Source: Seminavis robusta | Lineage: Eukaryota; Bacillariophyta; Bacillariophyceae; Naviculales; Naviculaceae | DNA length: 64,000 nt | Direction: 5' to 3' | Assembly (NCBI GenBank): GCA_903772945.1 | Contig: CAICTM010000258.1 | Coordinates: forward strand, 1-64,000 | Shown here: in pieces, positions 43,147-53,624 of the stretch | Layout: every line of letters begins with the position of its first letter | How positions within the stretch are numbered: the first letter of the stretch is position 1 | Translations under genes and position numbers: made by a program | The notes under the pieces: generated by a model | The model's database searches: none | Seen by the model: the letters and a program-made list of their open reading frames with translations, nothing else | Told to the model about the DNA's origin: nothing

Positions 43147-45539
43147 GGCTGTGTTTGGCAGAACGTGGAAAGTGGGATACCGAGAACAACCCCAACGCTA
43201 ATGACGAGAACTGCGACTGCAACAAAAGAATGGAGCAAGAAAAGCAAACTTGATGCGTTGCGTGTTATCTTGTTGATGTCGAACTGGACTTGCTCGTTGT
43301 ACCTTATGCCAAAGCTGGAGGATGGCTCTCGAGTCAAGACAATAAAAACTAACTTCCACTACTACTAGTACTAGTACGGTGCTTGTTACACAGAGTTTCA
43401 ATGGCAAGAGGCCAAGAAGAGGTTTGCGTGTGGCCTGCTATTTCCGGTGGTTCATAAGACAGTCGAGCTGTCAGAGTCTCAAGAAGACGCCGAGCGCACA
43501 GTACCGGTAGGTCACTCCTGAAATTTCAAGCACCGGTACCATACCAAAACCCCCAAGTCTATGCATAGCTAGCAGCAGCAAGTGAGTGCCCAGTGAACGG
43601 GCCAAGCAACTTGTGTGTTACCCGTAGTTCTTTGACCTTTCTGGTCATTTGATTGAATCATTCATATTCAAGTGGGAACCAAAGCACCAGAAAACATGTA
43701 CAAAGGCAAACACACACTTTCAGTGCTTCTCAATCCCTGACCAGGAAGCCAGGAAGAAAAGATAGATTGTGTACGAAAGCATGGGGCTAGACAGTTGCTG
43801 TGGTGCACTTTATTGACTTTATATGGGCTTCACATGCCAGTGATGCATCAAGTTTCCTCCCAATCAGTTTGACACAGGAGGAGAAATGACACAATGTCTG
43901 TGAGCCACAGCATGAAGACCGCAAAGGGTCCCATGGATACGTTGCAAACCGATTCTAGCTAGCAGCTTCGGGCTGTCCACGAAGTCGCCCAAGTACTACA
44001 CATGAAATGCAACAAAGGCAATGCTCCAGATCGCAAGACCAATGACAGGAGAGGGTGCCATGAACCAGTGTCATCTGGTGTGGCACCTTCACTCTGGGTC
44101 TGGAACAGACACAGACACATCCTTCCCCGGCAAGCCATGGATTGCAACCAATGACCTCTCCACAGGAAAGCTGGGGCCTGCGCCCGCTCTTGGGATCTTT
44201 TTGCTCTGGTGCCGCATGTTATGCTTTCGGCAACGAGGGACGTTTTGACCACCAAGCAGTGGGAGCTGCAGATTGCAGCTGCAGCTGCTCCTTGACATTC
44301 TACGAGTACGGCCTACAACAGAGAACAGGCGGGATCCTGACGACTGCGGAGGACCCACATACTAGTACATACATGCTGGTTTAGAGGCTGAATGCAGAAC
44401 GGCTGAACTTTGAATCCTGGAGCTGTCGCTGTCGCTGTCGCTGTGATAGTGAACCGGTAAAACCTAATACTGCGTAGCTACACTAGTAGAAAGCTCTGCT
44501 CCACTTTTCGTGAGTCCACGCATTACATGTAGGGAAAGGATAGATTCCAGGCATTCCCCAATCCAAGCGGAGCAGAAATCAAGACAAATTTAAGATTAGT
44601 CATGAATTGGCACTGTTGTACATGTTGCCTTTTAGGTTTCCCAAGTCCACCTGGAGTCCCTATAGCTAGCTAGTCGAGTCGGGGAATTCCTCGGTGGGCT
44701 AGGGGAATTTCTACCGGACGGCAAGCACACAAGATTGATCGAGGCTAAAGCACAAGATTGTGTCCAAGAGGTACGGCTACCGGTACAAGACAAGTACTGG
44801 ACTCGAGAATCAGCTGGTTTGTCTATTGGTATTATTATCCACTACTAGTAATACTAGTTAGTACTTTAATAGCAACTTGAGTAGGCTCCAAGGATAGCAA
44901 CATTATTTATTTGCCAATGCATATGTTGCATAATTGCTGATTAGACCTACAAAAAAAATAAATGACGAGGAATAGTAATGAATTCAAACCATTTGGCCCC
45001 CGTACTGGTCCTCAATTTCTTGCCCCTGATCCCACAGAACCTAGTCCTGAATTTCGACTGTTCTTTGCTTAAGCCTGGCCCCGGCTGGCTTCCGTAGATA
45101 ATTTCCCTACTCTAATCCCCCCCTATTATATTCAAATTGGAAGCTCAAAGATCAACAAACAGAGAAAGCTGGATGGCAAACTTCGCAAGATCAAAGTACC
45201 AGTAGCCTAAGTGATAAAGGGGAAGTTACAATCGATTAGTCTAGCTAGAGAGAGCAGTAGTCTAAGTGGAGTTCGCCGATACGAGCAGCAGCTGCAGCTG
45301 CTCTTCACCAAACAACTTTGGTATTCAGGTAGATGCAGCAAATCAGAACTCACTGGAATGATACGTAATCACCACATTTACCTCACCTACCGCACGTATG
45401 CTGTCTGCTTACGCGATTCGATCATTCGCCAGGTTCAAGTCAGTGCGGTGTACTGCTTTGGAGCAAATGTCTGGTGGTATTACCAATCACAACCCACAGC
45501 ACCCCTGCGTCTTTTACTTAAAAAAGCATAATTTGTTTA
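43147..45539. other. 2.4-kb intergenic region with an ABCG relic
   Basis: Apart from the relic at about 43963-44260 no gene is supported. TACCGGTA palindromes lie at 43502 and 44778. A short GCTGTC repeat occurs at about 44420-44441. The last few hundred bases precede the PAP2-oxidase gene copy 1 and probably include its promoter. Confidence 0.55.
43963..44260 (-). pseudogene. Relic of the 3' end of an ABCG-like gene
   Basis: Read on the minus strand, this stretch matches the last exon of the ABCG-like gene at 59330-59610. Shared protein-level pieces include [AN]FP[VL]E[RK]S followed by AIxGLxGxDxSV. At DNA level GGTGCCACACC, TTGTTGCATTTCAT, GACTTCGTGGAC/GACTTTGTGGAC and the closing AGAATCGG are shared. 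There is a deletion between the last two blocks, and the frame shifts repeatedly, so it is nonfunctional. It lies about 1.3 kb outside the left arm of the inverted duplication. Confidence 0.75.
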
Positions 45540-48500
45540 GTGATGGAAAGCAAAATGGAGAGAAGCAACCACGAAGTCCTTGCTTTTGTGGTGGCAGTTG
45601 CCTGCATGGCTAAGGGTATGCAGGCATACTTGAGTCGTTGCGAGTCTGATCTTTTGGAGAGAAGCAACCATGAAGTCCTCACTTTTGTTGTGGCAGTTGC
45701 CTGTGTGGCTTACGGTACTGGCATGCAAGGCTACTGGAGTAATTATGAGTCTGATCTTGTCCATTTTGTGGTCTGTTTGGTTGGTGCATTGATTGGATAC
45801 ATTGCACTGTGTGCCCTCGTCAAGATTGTTGCAGTGAAGCAAACCAAAGGAAACCAGCTCCTATCCAAGGAGGTGGAGTGGATGGTGTGGCTTCAGCGAG
45901 GCGCTGGCTCTCGGCCTGAGCAAAATCAACCTCTGAACATTCGGGTCGCAAGTTTCTGCCGGCATCTTGTCACAGATGAAGCAATCTTCATCGGAACCCC
46001 AGTTCTTGTTTGGACCTTTCAAGAACGAATCATGTTCCTCCCATTTGCACTGAACATCAACGAGATTGCCAATGGCTTGATGAAGTGGTGCGTGCAAAGG
46101 CCACGGCCCTATTGGGTCGAGAAAGACATTATCAATCCTATCAAGAAGCAAGAACTGGACTATTCGTTCCCAAGTTCCCATGCTCAAACCTCAGCCAGCT
46201 TTGCAACCACCCTCTTCATGGAGTTCGGCGTCAACCCCATCACTCTGACCATATCATTTCTTTGCGTTGTTGTTTGTATCTCAAGAATCACACTAGGCGT
46301 GCACTACCCCACTGACGTGGCTGCTGGAGTCTTCCTTGTGTGATTTTGACCTATGGACTAGAGAAGGCAGATGTGCTGAATCAGTTCATTGAAGACTTGG
46401 ATTTACAAGAACAACTCAAGGCACTAGCCATCTTTTTTGCACTCATTCCCACGGCATTTGGGCTCATCCGTCACCTTTTTCAGCAAGACAGTGCCACCCT
46501 AGCCAAAATCCAGACCAAGGATGTCTTTCGCAGTGGCAACAACAAGGTCAATGTCCATCAAATGGATGCGACGATTCGAAGCCTTGACAAGTACAGCTTC
46601 ACTTTGATCAGCCTGTTTGGATCTGGTGTGGGATGTGTTCTCATGTTGCAAGACAATCGAAACTACACCATGCAGTTCCCCGTCAGTGCAATGACGTTGA
46701 CAGAAGTAATGCAGAGCGATTTCTTGTGGAAGCGCATCTTGCTTGTTGGAGTCCCCATCATGCTCTCCTTGTTCATGATGGCATTGGTCGTGCCCAAGAA
46801 ATTGACTTCCAACAGGGGCAGCAATCAGGCTACAAGTTCAAGTGCCAGATTCTCGCCCTCTCCTTGAAGCTTATTGGATCATTCTTGTTGGGACTATGGG
46901 TCATGTACGGATGTCCCAAGTGTGCTTGGCTACTGCATTGGGAAGATCCCCTGATGGCATGCCCGGCATCATCATCACCGGAATCAATCTCTTTTGGTGA
47001 CTGGTACCATCATGAGCAACAAACAGTAGCCCCAGCTGATGAGTTGAAGAACAGATGTCTCTTGAGCCCTTTCAACCACACAGCTGCAAGCCCACGATAC
47101 TATGCTACATCCAAGTTGGTTGCCAGTGTGGAGGAGCTGCAGGCAACTATCAACACTGCTCGAAGAGATGGACAGGTGGTAAGAGTTGTTGGTGCCGGCT
47201 GGAGTGACCGAGATCACTTTGCAGCAAACAATCGAACCATGTACATCTCTTTGGTTGGACCCAAGCTTCAGGGCTATCAAAAATTGGAAGAAGTTGGACC
47301 CCAAGAACGCCCATTGGTTGTGGCTGGTGCTGGAATTTTCATTGGTGGCCAGCAGTGGTTATCGGGCTCCTTGCAAGTGCAATGGGAAGATTCCTTAGTT
47401 CACAAGCTTTGGCTGGATGGCCTGGCCTTGACAAGCATCCCTGATGCCATCGGAATGACATTGGGTGGACTCCTGAGCACGGGATCTGATGGATGGTCTT
47501 TCATTGATGACATGGACTCAGCTGGTACTCCTTTTGAGGGCAGTAGCAACACCATCAGTAGCTCTGTATGGGCTTTCGGTACATTGATGGGATGGGCCAA
47601 CTCAGGGAAGCTGGAAGAATTCAACTGACAAGAGTTCCAGCATTTGGAGTTTCTTAGGACTTGCTGGGATCATTTAGAAGTTATCTTGTCACCAGTTGAT
47701 GCCTACTGCATCAATTTCCTGGATCAACACGTGGCATCGGTTTGCCCCAAACAGAAGCGAAGAGGACAATGGCATGGATTCTTGCGCAGTGGCATTGACA
47801 AGTATGACAAGCAGCAGGGATTCAAGAAAACTCTGTGGAAAGCATCAAAATCACCAGAAAAGGAGAGATCGTTTGTGGGGAACAGCCTGCATTGGGCAAT
47901 CAAACCTACCACAACAACAGCTTTCCGGTGATTTTCTTCAAGCACCCCTACTCCACGACAGCTTTTGATTTCATCACTGAGATTGTGTCATTGGCGCTTG
48001 TAAGTACCAGTGTTACAAAGACTTTCAGCAATGATTTTTTTAAGAAACTGACACTCACACTCGATCCATGTTTTGCCTTCTTTCGTGAAAGCGTTGGCTA
48101 TCACAAGAGTCATGTCAGTCCATTGATGACCTCTGTGGTGAAACCACAATTCGTCGGTACTTGGAAGGGAGACTGGGTGTACTGCCTGAAACACTTGGAG
48201 GAGAGCACTTGCTTGCATTTGAGGGTTGTGCCAGGTCCTTGGTGGAGCAGAAGCGACTCAAGGCTCTAGGCCAGCGGCCTTCCTGGCAAAAAGAGTGGTG
48301 GGACAAGACAACGCTTATGGAATGCTATGGAAAGGTCATGGACCACTTTGGCTTGTCCTCAGATGAGGGGCAGCAAGGTGTCTACCGATACTATGAGGGT
48401 GCCTTTCTTCATAGGGCCATGCATTTCCATCCCCAGCACAACATGGAAGTGTATTTTCCATTGGAGGACAACTCGAAGAGTGGCGAGGAGATTCTTTGCC

Positions 48501-48937
48501 TAGTTCATAACTTCATGGAGGAAGAGGGACATGATCGAGCCGGTCAGCAGGTAGACTATTACTTTTCCAAGACCAATGATGACTTTTGGATGAGCCCTGA
48601 GAATGGCAAATCACCGATGGGGGGCAATGCGACCAATACGTATACTCCAGGTGAAGTATTGCGAGTCAATATCTACACTCACTGGGTTGTTCTTTCCCAA
48701 GACAAGCATACCAAGTTTGAGCTCTTTCTCGAACATTTTAATTCACAGAACCTCACCTACACTCTGAACTGGGCAAAGGCCCTTCCGGCCAATCCAAGAC
48801 TATTGTCCCGTGTCCTTGAGAACTACCCTCATCTCGAAGAATGGCAGGCTTTTGTGCGTGCAAGGGACCCTCATGGTGTCTTCCTCTCTTACTACTGGCA
48901 AAAGGTTTTCTCCATGGGCTCAGAAATCTCAATTTGA
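45540..48937 (+). pseudogene. PAP2 phosphatase-FAD oxidase fusion, copy 1 (frameshifted)
   Basis: Near-identical to copy 2 (59952-63350). Exon 1 is 45540-47999 and exon 2 is 48092-48937, with a GTAAGT...GAAAG intron. The PAP2 half has all three phosphatase signatures: KWCVQRPRP (KxxxxxxRP), PSSHA, and SRITLGVHYPTD. The oxidase half has the FAD-binding stretch with VVRVVGAGWSDRDHF and the C-terminal RARDPHGVFLS typical of arabinonolactone-oxidase-type enzymes. The frame breaks first at about 46337 (one G fewer than copy 2), again near 46831 (one A fewer), and at many sites between 47570 and 47880, almost all single-base losses. Exon 2 is intact. It is either a decaying copy or an assembly with uncorrected errors; I favour the latter. 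The N-terminus repeats an ERSNHEVL[AT]FVVAVAC unit. Confidence 0.75.
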
Positions 48938-49170
48938 GCGGCCCTCAAAGAAGAGCAATCATGAACGTGGTCGCACCGTCTTTGGTGTCCTCTAGAGACA
49001 ACTGATCTGGCTTCATGACTGGATAAAGGAGTGACTCTATACTTGGGCTCTGTGCTTCCAAGTATATGCAGCCAGACGCACACTTTTGCATGGTGGTCCG
49101 GTATTTCATGTGGTATGGATAATGAACGTTTAGCTTTTACTATTAATGGCATGGGCTGCTGTAGCTATAG
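45540..49170 (+). repeat. Left arm of a 3.5-kb inverted duplication
   Basis: The sequence matches 59790-63350 in opposite orientation. Coding parts are nearly identical apart from one-base deletions. The 3' flank is more diverged but still alignable (GGCTCTGTGCTTCCAAGTA, CTTTTACTATTAATGGCATG). An extra block of about 120 bases lies near 48925-49045 in this arm. Confidence 0.85.
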
Positions 49171-49902
49171 AATTATATTGCCCGTGACAAAATCGCAATC
49201 CATGTCCACCACGAGCGGGACAACTTTTTCCTCTCCCGTGGCATGCCAGTCGGAGGTTTCATGAACATGAAAGTCCTGCATTGATTTCCACAATTCAATG
49301 ATTCGTACTTGGGACGGATCCTGTTTGGAATTGGCCAGAATAATGCAACAAGTGCAACCGGGGTTTTCCAAAGGCATTTGACGCTCGTATGCTTCCCTTT
49401 GCGCGTTGCGGAGCTTGGCACCGTTTTCCGCACTGGCAGTCTTTTGACGGACTAGAATCCCAATATTATTATCGGTGCGTTCCTCGTGGTTCTTGCTACT
49501 GCGGTTGGCCGCTGAATCTTGACGGATATGGAGGGCTTCTGGAAAATATTCCGTGGTGGGTGCAGCCGCTAGCAGATGGCGTATCTCTTGGTTGGTGTTG
49601 CATCCTTCACGTGCTTCGTACCACAACTCGTAGTCATGCGCAGATTCCCACTCTTCGACCAAGACGATCCTGTTGTCGCACTGAACTAGAGTGGCCCGAA
49701 CTGGCAGGAACCCGTCCGATGCTCTACTACCAGTAGTAGAGCTAGCAGTTTCAACCGAGGTAGCTTGGGGGGCAAGATGGTGCACGCGATCTTCAAGGGC
49801 TCCGGTCACGAGTTCCGTATCAGCGCGTCCTTTGGCAAGAAACTCGTGGAAGACAGCCACGCCTTGTACCATTGGCTTTTTCTCGGTCGAACTCATGATC
49901 AT
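49165..49902 (-). CDS. Protein with two ABM-like (dimeric alpha-beta barrel) domains
   Basis: A 245-residue single-exon ORF from the ATG at 49902 (a second Met two codons later is equally possible). Two similar halves are visible. The first contains VRATLVQC then RIVLVEEWESAHDYELWYEA; the second contains CCIILANS then VRIIELWKSMQDFHVHETSDW. The pattern of a strand ending in [EL]xW[EK]S followed by a helix and a His is typical of antibiotic-biosynthesis-monooxygenase (ABM) folds. These act as small-molecule oxygenases or heme-related enzymes, usually as dimers; a tandem pair in one chain would make a pseudo-dimer. No cofactor or signal peptide is evident. It lies just beyond the left inverted-repeat arm. 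Confidence 0.65.
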   Translation of the reverse strand: MIMSSTEKKPMVQGVAVFHEFLAKGRADTELVTGALEDRVHHLAPQATSVETASSTTGSRASDGFLPVRATLVQCDNRIVLVEEWESAHDYELWYEAREGCNTNQEIRHLLAAAPTTEYFPEALHIRQDSAANRSSKNHEERTDNNIGILVRQKTASAENGAKLRNAQREAYERQMPLENPGCTCCIILANSKQDPSQVRIIELWKSMQDFHVHETSDWHATGEEKVVPLVVDMDCDFVTGNIIL

Positions 49903-51593
49903 TGATACCCCTCTGAAAGCTCATATAGTATCTACAAGCTCTCCAGCAGCTCGAGAGGAGAGCGAGTCAAATGACCACCGCATACCAAACCTTCCCGCAT
50001 ACCGGTACGGAAGCTACCAGGTAGCTTCCTGCCTTCTGTGGTGTCACAAGAAACAAAAATGAGGATGACGTCATTGTTGAAATGGCTTCACTGTAGCCAG
50101 GCAGCCACGGCTAGTAGACTAGCCCAAGCTAGCCAGATAAAAGAGTCGAGTCTATCAGACTAAAGCGAAAACCTACCAAGCCTGGGGCAGCATTCCTTGG
50201 CGACAGGTGTTGGCCACTACACGAGTACTGGCACTGGTCGAGGCAGATCTCAGGTCAGGAAAAGTGGCTTGGCCTCCAATAAGACCACCAACTCGACCGG
50301 TAGCTTAGCTGGCCTCTAGCTAGCATAATGCCGCTGTTTACTGGAAGCCGTAGGTATGCATACCGGTTATCATCCACTACTAGTAGCTAAGGAGGGTGGC
50401 CGACAAGGGCTGGCAAATTCGGCAGCGCCATGGCTACATACCGTAGTAAACTCACAACTCACAACTTCACATCCATCGCGAAGCTCCTAAGAATTCAAGA
50501 ATTCTGACAATTCAGTCATTCAGTCAAGGCATCTGAAATGGATCATTCATCTATTCGCGCCAATGTACCGGCACCGGTATTTAAGTATGTTTCCAGCCGT
50601 GATGTTATATCTGATGTTATACTGATTATCGCTGTTCGGGGTTCGGGTGTGAACAAGTACCATAAGTACCGTAAGTACCTGCAAGGTCAGGAAACCCCAA
50701 TGATGTTTTGAAATTTTTCAAACAGTTTTAGTTTCTCATTTTTAGTTTTAGTTTCTCATTTTTAGTTTCTCAATTTGAGAAACTAACAGTTTTAGTTTCT
50801 CATTTGATAAAATAGTTTCTCATTTCTGGCAGAAATCACAACACATGTACTAGCAGTTTCATATATAGTTTCTCATTTCAAAAGATAGTTTCTCATTTCA
50901 ACCAAATGAGAAACTAACTTTCTCATTTCAGAACTTAGTTTCTCAAATGAGAAACTACTTCTCATTTGAGAAACTGTCAAAAAAGGATTGCAGTCTGGTT
51001 CCCGACCTTGCTGTACGGGTAAGTGAACCCATGAATGGCTTGTTTGCTTGTTTGGCTGTTTTCGCCGTTTTGACGGTAAGTCCTCGAGGACGTCTTGAGA
51101 AAAGAGCTAATGGTATGAAAATGCGAGAAATAAATGAAAATACAGCGAAATTCACGGTTTTGGACCTTTTGAAGGCTTTGTCTCGGAACACGGCGTGAAC
51201 AGCACGAAGCTTGAGGATTTATAGGAGAAGTTCCCATTAAGTGTATTTATACTGTATCACTTACCAGTACTCATCAATAAGTCTTGCAAGCACTACCACT
51301 CCTCCTTTAAACTAAGCCTTCGTCAAGAGTTTTGGTGCTGTGTGCTGTGTGCTGTGGATTACTCTTAATATATTATATATTAGGCGAAACGCTAGAGAGT
51401 GTCTGTATGATAACAATTACGAAAGTAACCGTATGCTGCTATGCTGCTGGTTACACCAACCAACATCCACCAGCCACTCCCACAGATCGGGAAGAGTTAG
51501 TGAGTACCATTGCAGTAACCGGGTTGAAGTGGGAAAGTAAAATTCTCCGTTTCAATCAATCGTCGAAAGAAAGAGCCCAAGCAAGCCACAGAC
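49903..51593. other. 1.7-kb intergenic region with a TTTCTCA motif cluster
   Basis: No supported gene. A TACCGGTA palindrome lies at 50000-50007. The striking part is the motif cluster at 50732-50973, listed separately. The overlapping ORFs at 50947-51237 on both strands show no domain and partly read through the repeat; the block 50990-51190 might be part of an uncharacterised repeat element. Confidence 0.55.
50732..50973. repeat. Cluster of 13 TTTCTCA/TGAGAAA motifs, direct and inverted
   Basis: Exact TTTCTCA occurs at 50732, 50752, 50766, 50796, 50816, 50869, 50889, 50919 and 50939. The reverse complement occurs at 50776, 50907, 50948 and 50967. Most copies sit in a longer TTAGTTTCTCATTT context. 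Several pairs form hairpin-capable palindromes, for example at 50937-50956 (AGTTTCTCA then TGAGAAACT). A degenerate copy lies near 50958. Confidence 0.9.
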
Positions 51594-53624
51594 ATGTACA
51601 TTCAACTAGTACTACAGCAGCCAGGCTGTAACTTCACAAGAACGAACACTACACCCAAACCAATCATCAGATCATCAGGTCAGGTGCAAAACCCAAAACC
51701 CCACAAAATCTCTCCAGTGGATCTCAAAAGTCGACACATTCACACTTCACACAAAATATTAATAATGATAAAAATGACAATGACAACCATGGAGTCCGCT
51801 TTCTTTCAGCTTCAAACCATCCATTCCTCTGATCTGGCGGAAGGACTCGTCTTCTTTGGACCCCTAGTGGGACTCCTGCTCGTGGCTCGCTTGATGGCAA
51901 CGTACCGGAACCTTCCCTGCCGTAAAGATCCCATTTTTGGATGGCCCATGAAAGACCCGTTTGGAGGACGTCTTCACAGGATCATCATGGCTCTAGCAGA
52001 CAGAACCGGGTTGATTCCTATTGCTAGCTCTTCCTTTGCCTATTACGGAGAATACCGAACCAACATGTTTGCAGAGGGGCATCTTGCCAGCCCCACAGCC
52101 CAAGTCCAACCAGGTCCACAGGTAGAAGCTTCTGCTGACCTCTCTGCAGACGGCCTAGAACAGCACTTGCAAAAGTATGATGTACAGTGTGGCAATACGA
52201 GTCAGGACACTTGGCACAGAAGCCAAGCCAATGTTGACAATTTCACGATTGGTAATGAGGCCAGTCTAGAAGAGCGTCTACAACTTATTGCCAAGGCCAA
52301 GTCGGCGGTTTGGATCATCACTTGGTGCTTTGAAGATTCCAATAGTGGCAATCTCTTGGCAGAAGCTCTCATCGCAAAAGCCCGAGCTGGCGTGGATGTG
52401 AGGGTCATTGTAGATGCCTGCAACCTGTACTATCTGTTTCACAAGGAAAAGCTGACTGGCAAAAACCAAGAGACCAAGGTTCTGCACAAGCTGGTTCAGG
52501 GTGGCATCAAAGTCAGAATGCTAGACACATGGTTTGAAGAGAAGAAACCATCTTATGTCTGTGGGTCACATCGCAAGATGATGTTAGTGGATGACAGCTA
52601 TCTCTTAACTGGAGGGCGCAACATTAGTGATGAATACTTGGCATCCGATACTTTCCATTTCAAAGACATGGATGTTACTCTCCAATCCAGCAGCTTTGGT
52701 ACCAGCACCCGGTCCTTGTATGAGAGCCTCTGGGGCAAGTCCAGACATGTCAACCACCTCACCCAAGCCATACACTCTACTGCAACCAAAGCCAAATCCA
52801 AACAGCTGAGTGGGGATGATGGTGACGAAATCGAACCGACAGAAAGCGAATCAATAGACTTGGACTCATCCACAGAAACCTGTTCTGTCGTGGCTGTTTC
52901 CCTTGGTGGGCCCAGCCTCAACCTTGATCAATCAACAACCACCAGCATTCAACAGAACTCACCTTTAGACTCGACAACCCCCATCTATGTTGATCGTGAG
53001 GTGGCTCTGTTCCAGCTTGACCACAAAGCAGGAAACCCCAAAGGCGAGGACATTATCTTCTCCACGCTCCTCTATTTGATTGAGACTGCTAAGGAGAAGA
53101 TAGACTTGGTCCATGTATACTTTCAGCTACTCCCGGGTCTGGAAGAAGCCATTGCAGGTGCTAATGCTCGAGGAGTCAGGATTCGCCTGATTACCAACTC
53201 AGGGGAGACAACCGATTTGCGCTTCTTCAACAAACTCTTTGGTCAGGCAGTGAGACGTATGCTGGAACTGGGTGTTGAAGTCTACATACCAACATCCAAG
53301 AATTCTGCAGACAAACTCAATTACTGCATCCACTACAAGATGGCTATGATTGATAGCAAGGTAGTAATGATGGGATCCTGGAACTGCATTGGGATTTCCG
53401 TGTTTCATGATGATGAATTTTCAGTGGTTATGTTTGACCAAGCAGACAAAGACCAACACAATAGAAGTTTGGGAGACACTGCGTACCAGCCCTTTGAAGA
53501 TGCTTTGCAAGATGGCTTTGTTACTCGTATTGAATCTTTGTCAGAGGACGACTTTGGTGTTGCCTTGCACTATCAAGTATTGGCATCAAAGGCTGCTAAA
53601 CGACAAATGGAGAGGGGATTCTAA
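51594..53624 (+). CDS. Phospholipase D-like protein with two HKD motifs (cardiolipin-synthase type)
   Basis: The frame from the first ATG gives 676 residues. The ATG at 51789 (CAACCATGGAG, before MESAFFQ) is a more likely start because the first 65 residues are low-complexity. One hydrophobic segment follows (VFFGPLVGLLLVARL). HKD motif 1 is HRKMMLVDD...GGRN (near 52566), and motif 2 is HYKMAMIDS...GSWN (near 53331), the pair needed to form one PLD active site. An acidic/Ser-rich linker separates them (about 52790-52970). Family members transfer or hydrolyse phosphatidyl groups; the membrane anchor fits a phospholipid enzyme such as bacterial-type cardiolipin synthase. Substrate is not proven. 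It lies between the inverted-repeat arms. Confidence 0.8.
   Translation: MYIQLVLQQPGCNFTRTNTTPKPIIRSSGQVQNPKPHKISPVDLKSRHIHTSHKILIMIKMTMTTMESAFFQLQTIHSSDLAEGLVFFGPLVGLLLVARLMATYRNLPCRKDPIFGWPMKDPFGGRLHRIIMALADRTGLIPIASSSFAYYGEYRTNMFAEGHLASPTAQVQPGPQVEASADLSADGLEQHLQKYDVQCGNTSQDTWHRSQANVDNFTIGNEASLEERLQLIAKAKSAVWIITWCFEDSNSGNLLAEALIAKARAGVDVRVIVDACNLYYLFHKEKLTGKNQETKVLHKLVQGGIKVRMLDTWFEEKKPSYVCGSHRKMMLVDDSYLLTGGRNISDEYLASDTFHFKDMDVTLQSSSFGTSTRSLYESLWGKSRHVNHLTQAIHSTATKAKSKQLSGDDGDEIEPTESESIDLDSSTETCSVVAVSLGGPSLNLDQSTTTSIQQNSPLDSTTPIYVDREVALFQLDHKAGNPKGEDIIFSTLLYLIETAKEKIDLVHVYFQLLPGLEEAIAGANARGVRIRLITNSGETTDLRFFNKLFGQAVRRMLELGVEVYIPTSKNSADKLNYCIHYKMAMIDSKVVMMGSWNCIGISVFHDDEFSVVMFDQADKDQHNRSLGDTAYQPFEDALQDGFVTRIESLSEDDFGVALHYQVLASKAAKRQMERGF

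Noticed and set aside
46010-46315. ORFs antisense or out of frame to the PAP2 coding part, also present at 62596-62901
   Set aside because: They are present twice only because the region is duplicated. The PAP2 signatures are in the other frame.
46633-47628. A separate 331-residue gene starting inside the PAP2 region
   Set aside because: Its first 80 residues are an out-of-frame reading of the PAP2 membrane part. Comparison with copy 2 shows it is the oxidase half reached through a frame break.
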